This document shows positions 1 to 10,548 of a stretch of 64,000 nucleotides of DNA, piece by piece. The notes under the pieces were generated by a model, which saw nothing but the letters and a program-made list of their open reading frames with translations, did not search any database and had not been told where the DNA came from. The translations under genes and the position numbers were made by a program. The stretch is from Alopecurus myosuroides (Eukaryota > Streptophyta > Magnoliopsida > Poales > Poaceae), in NCBI GenBank assembly GCA_028641055.1, contig CM054060.1:209336445-209400444 (forward strand), given 5' to 3'. How positions within the stretch are numbered: the stretch's first letter is position 1; each line of letters starts with the position of its first letter.

Positions 1-2828
1 TATTTGATGGAATCAAAGAGTTCTTAAGCTTAGTCAAGGAGAGAAACGACAATAATTGTCGTGTTCGATGCCCATGCACGAGGTGCCAAAATATGAAGAT
101 GCAGCATTTCGGAGAGATGACCCGGCACTTACAGATCCACAAATTTCCAGTACCTACATTGGATGGATACATCATGGAGAGCCAAGTGATGTCGTGATTA
201 TTGAAGATCCTCCACATAATGATGGCAATGGTGGTGATGAGGATGATAATGCCGGTCATGGGAATCATAACATGGATATGGATGACGAATATGAGGCAGA
301 TAGAGAAGCCGATGAAATGGAAGAAATGTTGAAATACCTCACAGGAGCAACAACCCATGAAGGAACAGAAACTAAGGTCGAAGGTGGGTATGATAAAGTA
401 TTTGAAAAATTGTTGGCAGAGTCAGAGCGCCCGCTTTACCCGGGAAATAAACACGTCGTTAGGGTGGCATTAATGATAAAGCTACTTCATCACAAATCAT
501 ATTACCGGGTCAGGAATGCTTCTTTTGATGCTTGAATGTGTATATTTGCCAAGGCACTTCCGGATGGCAATACACTGCCCAAATCATATAGAGAAGCAAA
601 ATCTTATATGAAGGAGATGGGTCTTTCATATGACAGCATACACGTGTGCCCAAACAACTGCATACTTTTCAGAGGGGATTATGCTGAGAAGGACAACTGC
701 CCAGAGTGTCAAGCGTCGAGGTGGAAGTATCCGGAGAGAAAGAGATTTGCTGTTAAAGTGTTGCGTTATTTTCCTTTGGCTGAAGAGATTGTTTGCTTCG
801 AGGAAAACAGCGGAGGCCATGTCTCTTATTCTCTCGGATCTCTTTGGATCCGCTAGTCTCACTAAGACTTTCTGTTGCCGCCAATAGATCTTGCCGAACA
901 GAGCACGTATAATAGGTTCGTTTCCTTCACCGAAGCCACCTACTCTTGTTGGATCTTATTATAAATGAACACCTGGGCCGAGGTATGCGTTCGCAATACC
1001 GGGGGTTGGCACGCTAGAGAGAGATATAGACAAAGGTAGCAGAATGAATCTGATAAGTAAACAGGAAGGCAAACCTTATAGGTCTAGTGGAATGTGACGT
1101 TTTTTCACCACAAACAAAGGATAATACGACAGCAATGGAAAGCGTGGACCACCTCGAAAAGGACGGCAGACAGACCCAAAAAGAGGCTTTACAACTGGTT
1201 TGCAGTGGCATGCGATAAAGAGGAAGCCTGAAACTGACATATTGACTCATCCGGCTGATGGTGCAGCGTGGAAGGCTGTCAACGATGACTTCAAAACATT
1301 TGCGGGCGATCCTAGAAATGTAAGGCTCGGCATTGCCTCTGATGGCTTCAATCCCTATGGAACCATGAGCACAATCTACAACATGTGGCCTGTGTTTGCC
1401 ATGTCGTACAACCATTCACAAGAGGAGTTCAGTAATCCATCATACTACATGCTTTGCTTGCTAATCCCTGGCAAAACAAGTCCTGGAAAGGACTTTGGTC
1501 TTTTCATTCAGCCGTTGCTTGAAGATTTGCACGACCTTTGGAAGGGTGTGCGTACTTATGAATTCATTTGCTAGGGAAATGTTTGATCTTCGTGTTGCGG
1601 TACTCTGGTGCATACACGACTACCCAGCTTGTGGCACTATGTCTGGGCGTACCACTCAAGGCTATGTTGCATGCCTACATTGTGACAAAGATCTTCTATC
1701 AATGCACATAACCAACAAATTGTGCTACATTGGACACCATCGTTTCCTCCCCATGGCCACTACTGGCGGGAAAATACAGACCTTCAAGGTCACCGTTTCA
1801 TCACGAACGAGCGGCCAGAATCATTTACTGATAAAGAGTTAGAAGCTGAGCTAGAGAAGGTTGGACATCTAAAACCAGGAATTGGTCCCCAGAGCATCAG
1901 CAAGAAGAGGAAGCATGGAGAACATACACCGATCTGGATGCGTAGGCTTGGTCGGTGGGACTTGCATTACTGGCCAAAGTTGAAACTTTGGCATAATCTC
2001 GACGTGATGCACATCAAAAAGAACATCTTAGACATCATCCTTGGCTCCGTCCTTGAACTGGAAGGGAAGAATAAGGACACCGTCAATGCCTGGAAGGATC
2101 TTCATACCCTTGGCATTAGAAAAAATTTGCAGCTGGATCCATCGAAAATACCCCCGGACGTGGACCCGAAGAAATGTAAATGTGTAATGAGATATGGAAA
2201 CTATACCCTAAACAAAGATGCGAAGACACATCTATGTCAGGTTCTATTTGACTGTACATATCTAGATGGTTTTTGTTCCAACATGTCCAAGTGTGTCAAC
2301 GTACAAAAACGCAAGATCTCGGGACTTAAAACCCATGACTGCCACATCCTGTTGCAGAGAACATTACCTGCTGGGTTGCGGGGATTATTGAAAGACGATG
2401 TCTATCGGGCGATAGGTGACCTAGGCAAAATTTTCAAGGACTTGTGCAGTAAAAGGTTGGAAATAAGTGTTCTGCTCCGGCTGAAAGATGAAATCCCACT
2501 AATCTTGTGTAGGCTTGAAAACATGTTCCCGCTGGTGTTTTCGGATGTTATGGTCCACCTGGCTGTGCATTTACCAGACGACGCTTTGCTCCGAGGCCCT
2601 GTGAACTATGGGTGGATGTATCCAATCGAGAGGAGGTTGTGTACTTTGAAGAGATATGTGAGGAACATGGCACATCCAGAAGGTTCAATTGCAGATGCGT
2701 ACATTGCCTCTGAGTGCTTGACATTTTCCTCTAGATACTTGAAAGAAGATATTGAGACAAGAAACAACCGGGAACGGAGATATGAGGTTCAACAAAAAGT
2801 TGAACGAGAAGAATCATCTTGTGATGTG
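1..2828 (+). pseudogene. CACTA (En/Spm) TNP2-type transposase, N-terminal and central part
   Basis: This is the catalytic transposase of a CACTA DNA transposon, which would bind element ends and excise them in the nucleus. A transposase-associated N-terminal domain with a CPCTRC-type cysteine cluster lies near 60-180. The TNP2 core follows in pieces: KVLRYFPL near 760, DPRNVRLGIASDG near 1310, MLCLLIPG near 1450, and WHNLDVMHIKKNILD near 1990. A DUF4218-like block (GPVNYGWMYPIERRL, near 2600) ends this half. The reading frame is broken by a stop at 533, frameshifts near 780, 1560 and 1760, and an unexplained ~380-bp interruption at 822-1203. The 5' end lies outside the window. At 2828 the gene is cut by the copia insertion and resumes at 53824. 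Family assignment is firm; the gene is certainly non-functional here. Confidence 0.93.
822..1203 (+). other. ~380-bp non-coding interruption inside the CACTA transposase
   Basis: Transposase coding sequence stops after a KTAEAM segment (ATG at 819-821) and resumes as QWHAIKRK at 1204, so about 380 bp of foreign or filler sequence sits between two adjacent codons. It carries many stops and I see no terminal inverted repeats and no convincing target-site duplication. It may be a decayed insertion or filler DNA from double-strand-break repair. The boundaries are inferred from the expected protein continuity of the family. Confidence 0.55.
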
Positions 2829-3522
2829 TGAAAGTATAGTATGGGCACCTAGAGGGGGGTGAATAGGTGCTACGACCAATTTTATTTTTTCTTTCACAAT
2901 TAGGCTTGACACAAAGGTAAATTCTCTACATGATGCAACTACGGTGAATTTACCTACATGACAAGAACAAGATCAATAACAATAAAAGCAGAAGTAAAGG
3001 AGGAAGGGAACGAGGTGACCGATATGAAGCACACAGAGACACGATGTATTCCCGAGTTCCTCCTTGTTACGGGAGTACATCTCGTTGGAGGGATGTGAGC
3101 TCGCTACAAAGGCCTACTCAATACCACAAAGGCCTCACCCTATTCTCCGATGAACCCCGCCATAAAGGCCTAGTCCACCTTCCACTATTGATCCCCTTTG
3201 AGACGGGAATCGAATCCTTTACAAACAAGCTTGGGGCACACACGCACAACCAAATTGGGGGCTCCCAACAATCTTGAATCACCAAGAGTAGCAAGAAGCC
3301 TAGGTTCTCCACAAAAGGAAACCCTAGGCAAAGATCCCTCAAGCTAATGAGGGGGAAATGGAAATCCGGTTGGTGAAGATGTAGATTTGGGGCTTTTCAT
3401 TCAATCCTCCAAGTTTCAACAAGTTTGGGTGGAGGATATGGGAGATCTAGATTGGTGGGTGAGATCCATTAATGGGGTCTTTGATTCTGGACGAGCTACC
3501 CCTTGGGGGAGAAGGGGAGCAT

Positions 3523-3532
3523 CTATTTATAG
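3523..3532 (-). promoter_or_regulatory. TATA box of copia 3' LTR
   Basis: CTATAAATAG on the minus strand lies just downstream of the U3 palindrome array. The same box is at 53391-53400 in the other LTR, and it is followed by a purine/pyrimidine-rich leader. This fits the LTR core promoter that would start genomic RNA. Confidence 0.75.
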
Positions 3533-3579
3533 ATCCACCAAGAAACTAGCCGTTTTCTGCGTTGTCGAAGTTCAATCTG

Positions 3580-3790
3580 GAATAATTCTGGTACTTCCGG
3601 AATAATTCCGTCTCTCGGAATAATCCGGAGCAATACGAATGGTAACAGAAGAAATCACGTTCATGTTGGAATCGCTCCGGATTGGTTCGGAATGATTCCG
3701 GAAGGCAAGAGAGGTTTTCGCGGTCATGTCGAAATCGTTCCGGAATGGTCCGGAATAATTCCAGATGGGTCCGGAATAATTCCAGGATGC
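3580..3790 (-). repeat. CGGAATNATTCCG palindrome array in copia U3
   Basis: At least six perfect or near-perfect copies of a short palindrome (CGGAAT-A/N-ATTCCG type) lie between the TATA box and the U3 start. The same array is at about 53445-53635 in the 5' LTR, and related arrays occur at 5930-6010 and 6500-6628 inside the element. Position and palindromy suggest transcription-factor binding sites; this role is inferred. Confidence 0.7.
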
Positions 3791-3976
3791 ACTGAAAACT
3801 TCTTCTTCGAGCCTAAAAAACGTCCCTCGAACTTTTATCTTCTTCACCATTTCTTTGAAACATGATTGTGTGTTGATATTGGCTATAACCTTTGCAACAA
3901 ATAGCACACATGGTTAAAACTAATTTATGTTGTTAACAAACACACAAAACATAGAGATATCGAAAGTGCACTTTCA

Positions 3977-3994
3977 ATCTCCCCCTCTTTGGTG
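3977..3994 (-). promoter_or_regulatory. Polypurine tract of the copia element
   Basis: On the minus strand a CCAAAGAGGGGGAGAT run immediately precedes the TGAAAG start of the 3' LTR. This is the expected position and composition for the plus-strand primer of reverse transcription. Confidence 0.85.
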
Positions 3995-4405
3995 TTTGGT
4001 GACAACATAAAGATTCACGGGGATAAACAAGGTGAACATAAAGAAATGGTCTCTAAAATATAGACGGAGCTCTCCCTATGTTCTAGAAACCAAGCAAACT
4101 AAGCAAGTTCGCAACACATGCAAATAGATATAACAATAATGTAAGCAAGCATGATAGTAGCATAACCACGGGTAGGGTGACAAAACCAAGTCACAAGGTT
4201 CCACACAGATAATAATAAAAAGTTTGCAAAGACGAAAAACAACTAAAGAAACCGGAGCACAAGCCTATAAGATCAAAATGAAAGGCAAATAAGACTTGTG
4301 CCCCCACCCTTGCAAAGCCCGTGATATCCTAATCGGGACTCCTTCTCCCCCTTTGGCATCAAGACGCCAAAAAGGGAAAATGAGTCCAACTAGCGTCCCA
4401 AGAGA
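3995..4405 (-). other. Untranslated 3' spacer of the copia element with a second polypurine run
   Basis: No ORF is seen between the env-like stop and the polypurine tract. At about 4341-4360 the minus strand carries a second purine run of AAAGGGGGAGAAGGAG type, similar to the true polypurine tract. Confidence 0.6.
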
Positions 4406-5868
4406 TCACTCGATGTCGTCATCTCCTCCACGGTGCTCCTCTTCATCTTCTTCCTCTTCAGGCTCATGATCTCCACGGTTGCCAGCATCAACAAAATCAT
4501 CCTCAACAGATTCCTCTTCATCATCAACATCAGCCGGAGGCACCCCAAAGTAGAAATCATCATCATGAATCTCGGGCATCTTAGTAGGAACATAGATAGC
4601 AGCATCGAAGTAAGGAGGATCCTCAGGCACATGGATCCCAGCAGCTCGACGGTCAGCGTTCTGAATGCGGCGATTCTCCTTGGCTAGCTCCCTAGCCTCA
4701 TGGACAATTGCCCTAGTGTCACTGCACATACTAAACATTGCCTTGAAGAACTTGGCAATGCCACTAGAGGGCTGACGCTGAGAAGCACCACTCAAAGAAG
4801 CAGAAGGAGTAGCTTGAGACATCTTGGACTTGGCCTTGGTGTACTCAGGAATCTCAACACCACGAATGAGGGTAGGCACCATCTTCTTGCCCCTGACCAC
4901 TGGAAATTCCTCCATGGTCTCAACTCCCAACTTGGCATTGATAAACCTCTAAATCAGGGGGCCAAAAGCAGGCTTCCTCTTCTCCATCACACCAATGCAT
5001 ATCTCACGGTACAGGAAATCCATCACATCTATCCTCCTCTGATTAAGGGGCTTAGTGAGCAGCATGAGGTTCACCATATAGGCCCTAATGGCAGAGTAGT
5101 CACCAGCCTTGACCATAATAGTGGCACGAAAGATCTCGGACAGAATATGGTAGTAAGGGTACATGTTGGAGTTGAATGGCCTAGTCTTTCCCTGAACATC
5201 AGGAGGATAGCAGAATTCCAAGATGGAGTTGTCATATTCTGAGTTGTCATGTACCATGTAACCATGATGACCATAAGTGGCCTTCCATTTGTAACCCAGA
5301 GCATCAGCAAATTCACACAAGTTGCTAGTGATCTTCTCCTCCCCAGACATCCAAGTCATGGTGCGCACGGCATCACCCGTGCAGTGCAGAGTGCAATAGA
5401 ACTGAGCCACCAAGTCCGGACAATACTCACACTCAATCTCCAAAAGTGGTGCCACATTAAGCTTTACCAAGCACTCATGAACATGACGGAGATCACCATT
5501 CTTGTTCCTAGGATAGAATTTCATATCAACCTGAACCTGCTCACAGACAAGAGGGTCATGTATGGAATAGAACTCATCCCATGCCTTTTGCTAAAGGTTA
5601 GTCAAAAACGTGGATCTTGGCAAGTGGGCTCGGCAAAACGGTATGGGTTCCTCCTCTTAATAGCTTTCCACTGAGGCACGGAGAATGATTTCAGATTTCC
5701 TTCGGGCAGCTTCTCGACTAGATCATCCTCTCGATTCCCGGCACGACTACCGGAAGTGCGACCCCTTTGAGTGCGAGAAACCCTTCCAGCGGTGGACTTC
5801 CTCTTGGTACCCGCACGAGATCCGACACCTTGAATAGAGGACATAGAGATAGCAGGGGATGAGTGCAT
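4406..5868 (-). pseudogene. Env-like / putative plant transposon protein ORF downstream of copia pol
   Basis: This is an extra ORF between pol and the 3' LTR, a hallmark of SIRE/Maximus copia elements; its function is unknown. The start region (5868, MHSSPAISMSS) is basic and Ser/Arg-rich. The middle (5524-4952) has a globular block containing LGYKWKATYGHHGYMVHD and RAYMVNLMLLTKPLNQRRID, of the type grouped as putative plant transposon protein. The C-terminus (4930-4406) is very acidic (EPEEEEDEEEH). One in-frame stop lies at 4949-4951 and another break near 5595 separates the N-terminal block. I see no signal peptide or transmembrane segment, so a viral-envelope role is not supported. It is preceded by a promoter-like region at 6483-6628. 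Confidence 0.72.
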
Positions 5869-6482
5869 ATGCCAAACGGGAACAAAAACTCCAAAAGTTT
5901 GATGTAGTGCAAGATTTCAGAATTTCTGGCAGGATCCGAAATTATTCCGGATGGGACCAGAATTTTTCCGGGTGCCGGAATTATTCCGACATGGTCCGGA
6001 ATTTTTCCGGGACCCTCGATTTGACTCGGGATTTCCCCCAAAAATTCGATTTCTTGGCTTACAAACTGCACCAAACTTGAGGAATACCTTGGACAAGATC
6101 CTAGATTGAACTAAAGTGCAGGAAATTATGTGAGTGACATGTATGATATAGATCTAAGTCTAGATTGGGGAAGATGGTCTTGACTAGATCTGGGATGGCA
6201 TGGAAACTAGAGTATGGAGACTAGCCAAGGATGAATAAGTTGATGGGAACTCGGATCTAGATCAAACCCTAGGTGAAGATTTCATCTACAACAAAAACCA
6301 ACCAACAAAAATGAAAGAGGAGAGAGGCCGATCAAAACACCTTCCATGGGGGTTGTCCTTGTCCAAAGAGGGATCAAAAATCCTCCCTAGGGGCAACGGG
6401 GACGAATGCTGCGAAGTTTTGGTGGCTAGGGCACGAGAGGAGGGGAAAAGTGTGAGAAAAACTCCCTCCCGTGCATGCTTGG
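5869..6482 (-). other. Leader-like region between internal TATA and env-like ORF
   Basis: Read on the minus strand this resembles a plant 5' leader: a pyrimidine-rich stretch with a CCCTAGCCACC motif, then a T-rich tract ending in TTTTTGTTGTAG (near 6275-6264) that could be a splice acceptor, then AT-rich sequence. A second cluster of CGGAATNATTCCG-type palindromes lies at about 5930-6010. No independent gene is seen. Confidence 0.45.
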
Positions 6483-6628
6483 CCTTTTATAGGCGGAAAA
6501 ACTGTCAGTCCCGGAATGAATCTGGTCGGTCCGGAATTATTCCGGAAGGCCTACAATTATTCCGACTGGGTCGGGATTCAAGAACTTCCGGATTGATTCC
6601 GGCCTATTCCGGATTTATTCCGAACTAG
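6483..6628 (-). promoter_or_regulatory. Internal promoter-like block (palindromes plus TATA) upstream of env-like ORF
   Basis: On the minus strand a cluster of CCGGAATTATTCCGG-like palindromes (6628-6500) is followed by CTATAAAAGG (6492-6483). This order and spacing mirror the copia LTR U3/TATA arrangement at 3790-3523. The block lies between pol and the env-like ORF, in the right orientation to drive that ORF. Promoter function is inferred. Confidence 0.5.
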
Positions 6629-7122
6629 ACCAGAAAATGGCAGTGGAAATGGCTAGGAATTGCGTGACTTAGTGTGGAGTAAGTCATATGCATGAGGATG
6701 AACATAGGGGAAGGAAAATGGACAAGGCAACACAAGGGGTTAGAAATTCCTAGTCTTAATCCTCGGGAAAGATACAAATAAGATGCAAATAGCAACGAGA
6801 AGTAGTATTCAGAGAAGAAAAAACTTAACAATCCAAATGCAACCAACTAAGAACCAACTCTTCAAATAAGAAGAGTTTGGTGGCCTAAGCCACCATGTAA
6901 TAGTTCATGGTGTGCAACGGCGAAGATATATCTTGGGGGCATACCATTACTCAACATTGAAGCTCACAATTCAACATTAGAAAAAGAGAGATAACAATGA
7001 ATTTTTGCTTTGGGCATGATGGGGGGAGGGAGAACCCAATGTGTTAGGATAACACTCCCCCTATGTCCATGCCTACACCTAAACCCAAACACGTTTCATC
7101 TATAGGGGTGTGTGCAAGATCC
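6629..7122 (-). other. Post-pol spacer with a polypurine-like run
   Basis: This is non-coding. At about 7043-7056 the minus strand reads ATAGGGGGAGTGTT, the form of polypurine tract that lies next to the LTR in simpler copia elements. Here it is about 3 kb from the LTR. Confidence 0.5.
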
Positions 7123-10100
7123 TCAAGTCAAACTCCTAGAATCAATGATGTTTAGTTCATTCATCAACAACATTAATCTTGCATCGTCGAGTGTCTTTGT
7201 GAAGATATTCGCAAGATTGTCCTTGGTGGGCACATAAGTTAGTGCAATATCCCCTCTTGCCACATGGTCTCGGATGAAATGATGGTGAATCCCAATATGC
7301 TTCGTTCTTGTATGTTGCACGGGGTTGTAGGCGATCTTGATGGCACTTTCATTGTCACACATGAGAGGCACCTTATCCAAATTAACGTCATATTCCTTGA
7401 GAGTTTGCCTCATCCATAGCAATTGGGTGCAAGCACTTGCGGCGGCTACATACTCGGCTTCGGTGGTGGAGAGAGATATGGAATTTTGCTTCTTGGAAGA
7501 CCAACTCACCAAAGACCTACCAAGAAATTGGCAAGCCCCGGAAGTGGACTTCCTATCATCTTGATCAACGGAATCCATGTAGCCCGAGAGAACATCGTGC
7601 CCCCTTTGGGTACCACAAACCAAACCTTGGGGTATGAACTAAATACCGAAGGATTCTATGGACCGCCATTAAAAGGCTTTCCTTAGGAGCCTCTTGATAC
7701 CTTGCACACACACTTACACTCAAAACGATATCGGGCCTAGATGCACAAAGGTAAAGCAAAGAACCAATCACAGAACGATACAACTTTTGGTCCACATCTT
7801 TACCCTTCGGGTTACGCGAGAGGTGGCACTTGACTTGCATAGGAGATGGCTTGATATTTGCATTTTGGAAATTAAACCTCTTGATCATGTCTTGGGTATA
7901 CTTGGCTTGAGAGATGAAAGTACCACGAGCCAATTGCTTGATCTCAAAGCCAAGGAAGAATTTAAGCTCACCCATCATGGACATATCGAACCTGTCAGTC
8001 ATAAGCTTTGAGAACTCATTATTGAAAGATTGGTTAGTTGAGCCAAAGATAATATCGTCGACATAGAGTTGGCATATGAAAAGCTCCGCTTTAGTCTCTT
8101 TGTGAAGAGAGTGGGGTTGATCTTCCCAACTTCAAAACCACGGTCGTCCAACAACTCTCTAAGGTGCTCATACCACGCACGTGGTGCTTGTTTAAGTTCA
8201 TAGAGCGTCTTATCGAGCTTGTAGACATGGTTAGGAAAGTTGAGGTTCTCGAACCCCGGAGGTTGCTTAACATATACCTCCTCTTTGAGTGGACCATTCA
8301 AGAAAGCACTTTTAACATCCATTTGTTGCAATTTGAAATTATGCGAAGATGCATATGCAAGAAGGATACGAATGGACACAAGGCGAGCCACGAGAGCATA
8401 GGTTTCATCAAAGTCAATGCCTTCAACTTGAGTGTAACCTTGAGCTACCAATCTTGCCTTGTTCCTTATAACAATGACATGCTCGTCTTGCTTGTTCTTG
8501 AATATCCACTTAGTGCCAATAACATTGTGGCAATATTTGGGATTCTCAACTAATCTCCAAACCTTGTTGTGCTCAAAGTTATTGAGCTCATCATGCATAG
8601 CTTCAACCCAATCGGAGTCCTCAAGAGCTTCAAACACTTTCTTTGGTTCCACCATAGATATGTGAGCTTTATGCTCACTAAAATGTGCCAATTGCTTTCT
8701 TGTGGATCTTCTAGCTTGAATATCTTCCAAGACCTTGTTGACTTGGGCATGAATATGCTTCAAAGCTCTTCTTATCCTTCTAGCACGACGGGCTTCGATC
8801 TCCTCATTATTGCGAGGAGGGATCACTTGGTCATCTTGATCATTTGGGTCCCCGTCTTGACCAATTTGGCCTTGATCATCATCATCATTATCATCAACAT
8901 CAACAACTTCTTCAACACTAGTTTCAACTTGAGGAGAGGAGGATGAGGATTGTTGATCTTGGCCTTGACCTTGACTATCATGAATGATAGGAGTGGTTGC
9001 ATCTTGCGTAGCAACTTGGTCAATAAGAGGAGGGTCTTCAACATGTTCTTGGTTAGGTGCATCACTTCGATCCTTTGCTTGTTCTTCTATTGTAGAGGAG
9101 GGCTCCACTTGAGTAGAGCATAGTCCTTCTCGAGTCACCATATGGTGTCCCTCAATGGGGCGGAAAAATCCCACACACATCCTTCCTATGGCTTCTTGAG
9201 GCATTTCAACATCTACATTAGAAACATGAAATTGCGCCACTTGGGAGCCATCATTTTCCTCGAAAACCACACTACAGGATTCTATGACAATCCGTGAGGC
9301 TTTGTCAAAGACTCTATAAGTGTGGGATTCGGCACCGTAACCAACAAATATACCCTCAATAATTTTGGATTGAAATTTAGACAACCTAACACCCTTGATC
9401 AAATAGAAGCACTTACAACCGAATACACGAAAGTAGGAGACGTTGGGCTTGTTGCCGGTGAGGATCTCATATGGAGTCTTGTCCAAGCCCTTGCGGATGT
9501 AGAGGCGGTTGGAGGAGTGGCATGCAGTGGATATGGCCTCGGCCCATAAATATTGGGGAGAAGAATACTCCGCCAACATGGTCCTTGCCATATCGAAGAG
9601 AGTGCGATTCTTCCTTTCGGCAACACAAGTTTGTTGAGGAGTGTAAGTGGCGGAGTATTGATGACGAATGCCCTCTTCACTAAGGAATTCATTCAAAGTG
9701 TAGTTCTTTAACTCCAAACCATTATAACTCCTAATAGCCATGATTTGCACATTGTGTTGACGTTGCACTTGGTTGGAAAGTCGATGATGGTTTGTTGAGT
9801 TTCACTCTTGCACTTTAAGAAATAAACCCAAATGTATCTTGAATAATCATCGACAATCGCCAAGAAATACTTCTTGCCTCGAAGACTTGCCTCGGGCACA
9901 GCACCAAAGAGATCAACATGGAGAAGCTCCAAGATCCTCTTTGATGAAATAATAGTCTTGGCCTTGTGCGAGATATCATGCATCTTTCCTTAAACACACG
10001 ACCTCCAAACGCAATCTTTGGAAAATGAAACATTTTCTTTTAGTCCGACAATAAGGCCACCTTTGTGAAGACTTTGCAAAGTTCTCATGTTGACATGGGA

Positions 10101-10541
10101 TAAGCGGCGATGCCACAACCACCCCACGTCCGCCTTTCCGAAAAGACACATTGATTGAGAGTTGGTAGACTTCGAAAAATCCACCACGAACAACTCATTT
10201 TCAACATGTCCCACGTATGCGACGTCAAGAGTCTTGCTCCTCAAAAGTACCACAATATCTTCATCAAAAAAGACGGAGAAACCCATCTTTCCAAGAGAGC
10301 GAACGGAAGGTAAATTGAAACCAAGGGATTCGACAAGCATGACGTTCACGATAGTGATATCGGGAGCAATCACAACCTTGCCGAACCCCGATACCTTAGA
10401 CGAGGACGAGTCTCCATAAGTGACGGTTGCTTGAATGTCATTTGGGCGCAACTCCGTCACAAGTTCTTTGCTTCCGGTCATATGACTAGTGCATCCACTA
10501 TCAATTATCCATTTAGACCCACCGGAAGCATAGTCCTCCAA
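7123..10541 (-). pseudogene. Copia pol: protease, integrase, reverse transcriptase, RNase H
   Basis: Domains run from high to low coordinates in copia order. The aspartic protease (WIIDSGCTSHMTG, near 10500) is followed by a GAG-pre-integrase block (WLWHRRLSHVNMRTL, near 10110). Integrase starts near 9920 (LLHVDLFGAVPE). Its second catalytic Asp is replaced by Tyr (RSYNGLE, near 9725) while the Glu in AERKNRTL is kept. RT ([18 protein letters not shown] near 8600, [11 protein letters not shown] near 8310) loses frame just before its YVDD motif near 8055, which survives in another frame. RT resumes at 8002, and RNase H (STTEAEYVAAAS near 7460) ends at 7123. Breaks near 9970, 9750, 8090 and 7620 make it non-coding today. 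Confidence 0.92.
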
Positions 10542-10548
10542 GAGATCA

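Larger units (their letters stand above)
2829..3976 (-). repeat. 3' LTR of the copia element
   Basis: This 1148-bp LTR reads TGAAAG...CTTTCA at its ends and aligns along its length with 52699-53823. In element orientation U3 is 3976 to about 3525 and holds palindromic repeats. A TATA box (CTATAAATAG) lies at 3532-3523, followed by R/U5. It directly abuts CACTA transposase codons at 2828. Confidence 0.92.

Noticed and set aside
4406..5868. A true viral envelope gene in the copia element
   Set aside because: No signal peptide, transmembrane helix or glycoprotein-like cysteine pattern; 'env-like' describes position only.
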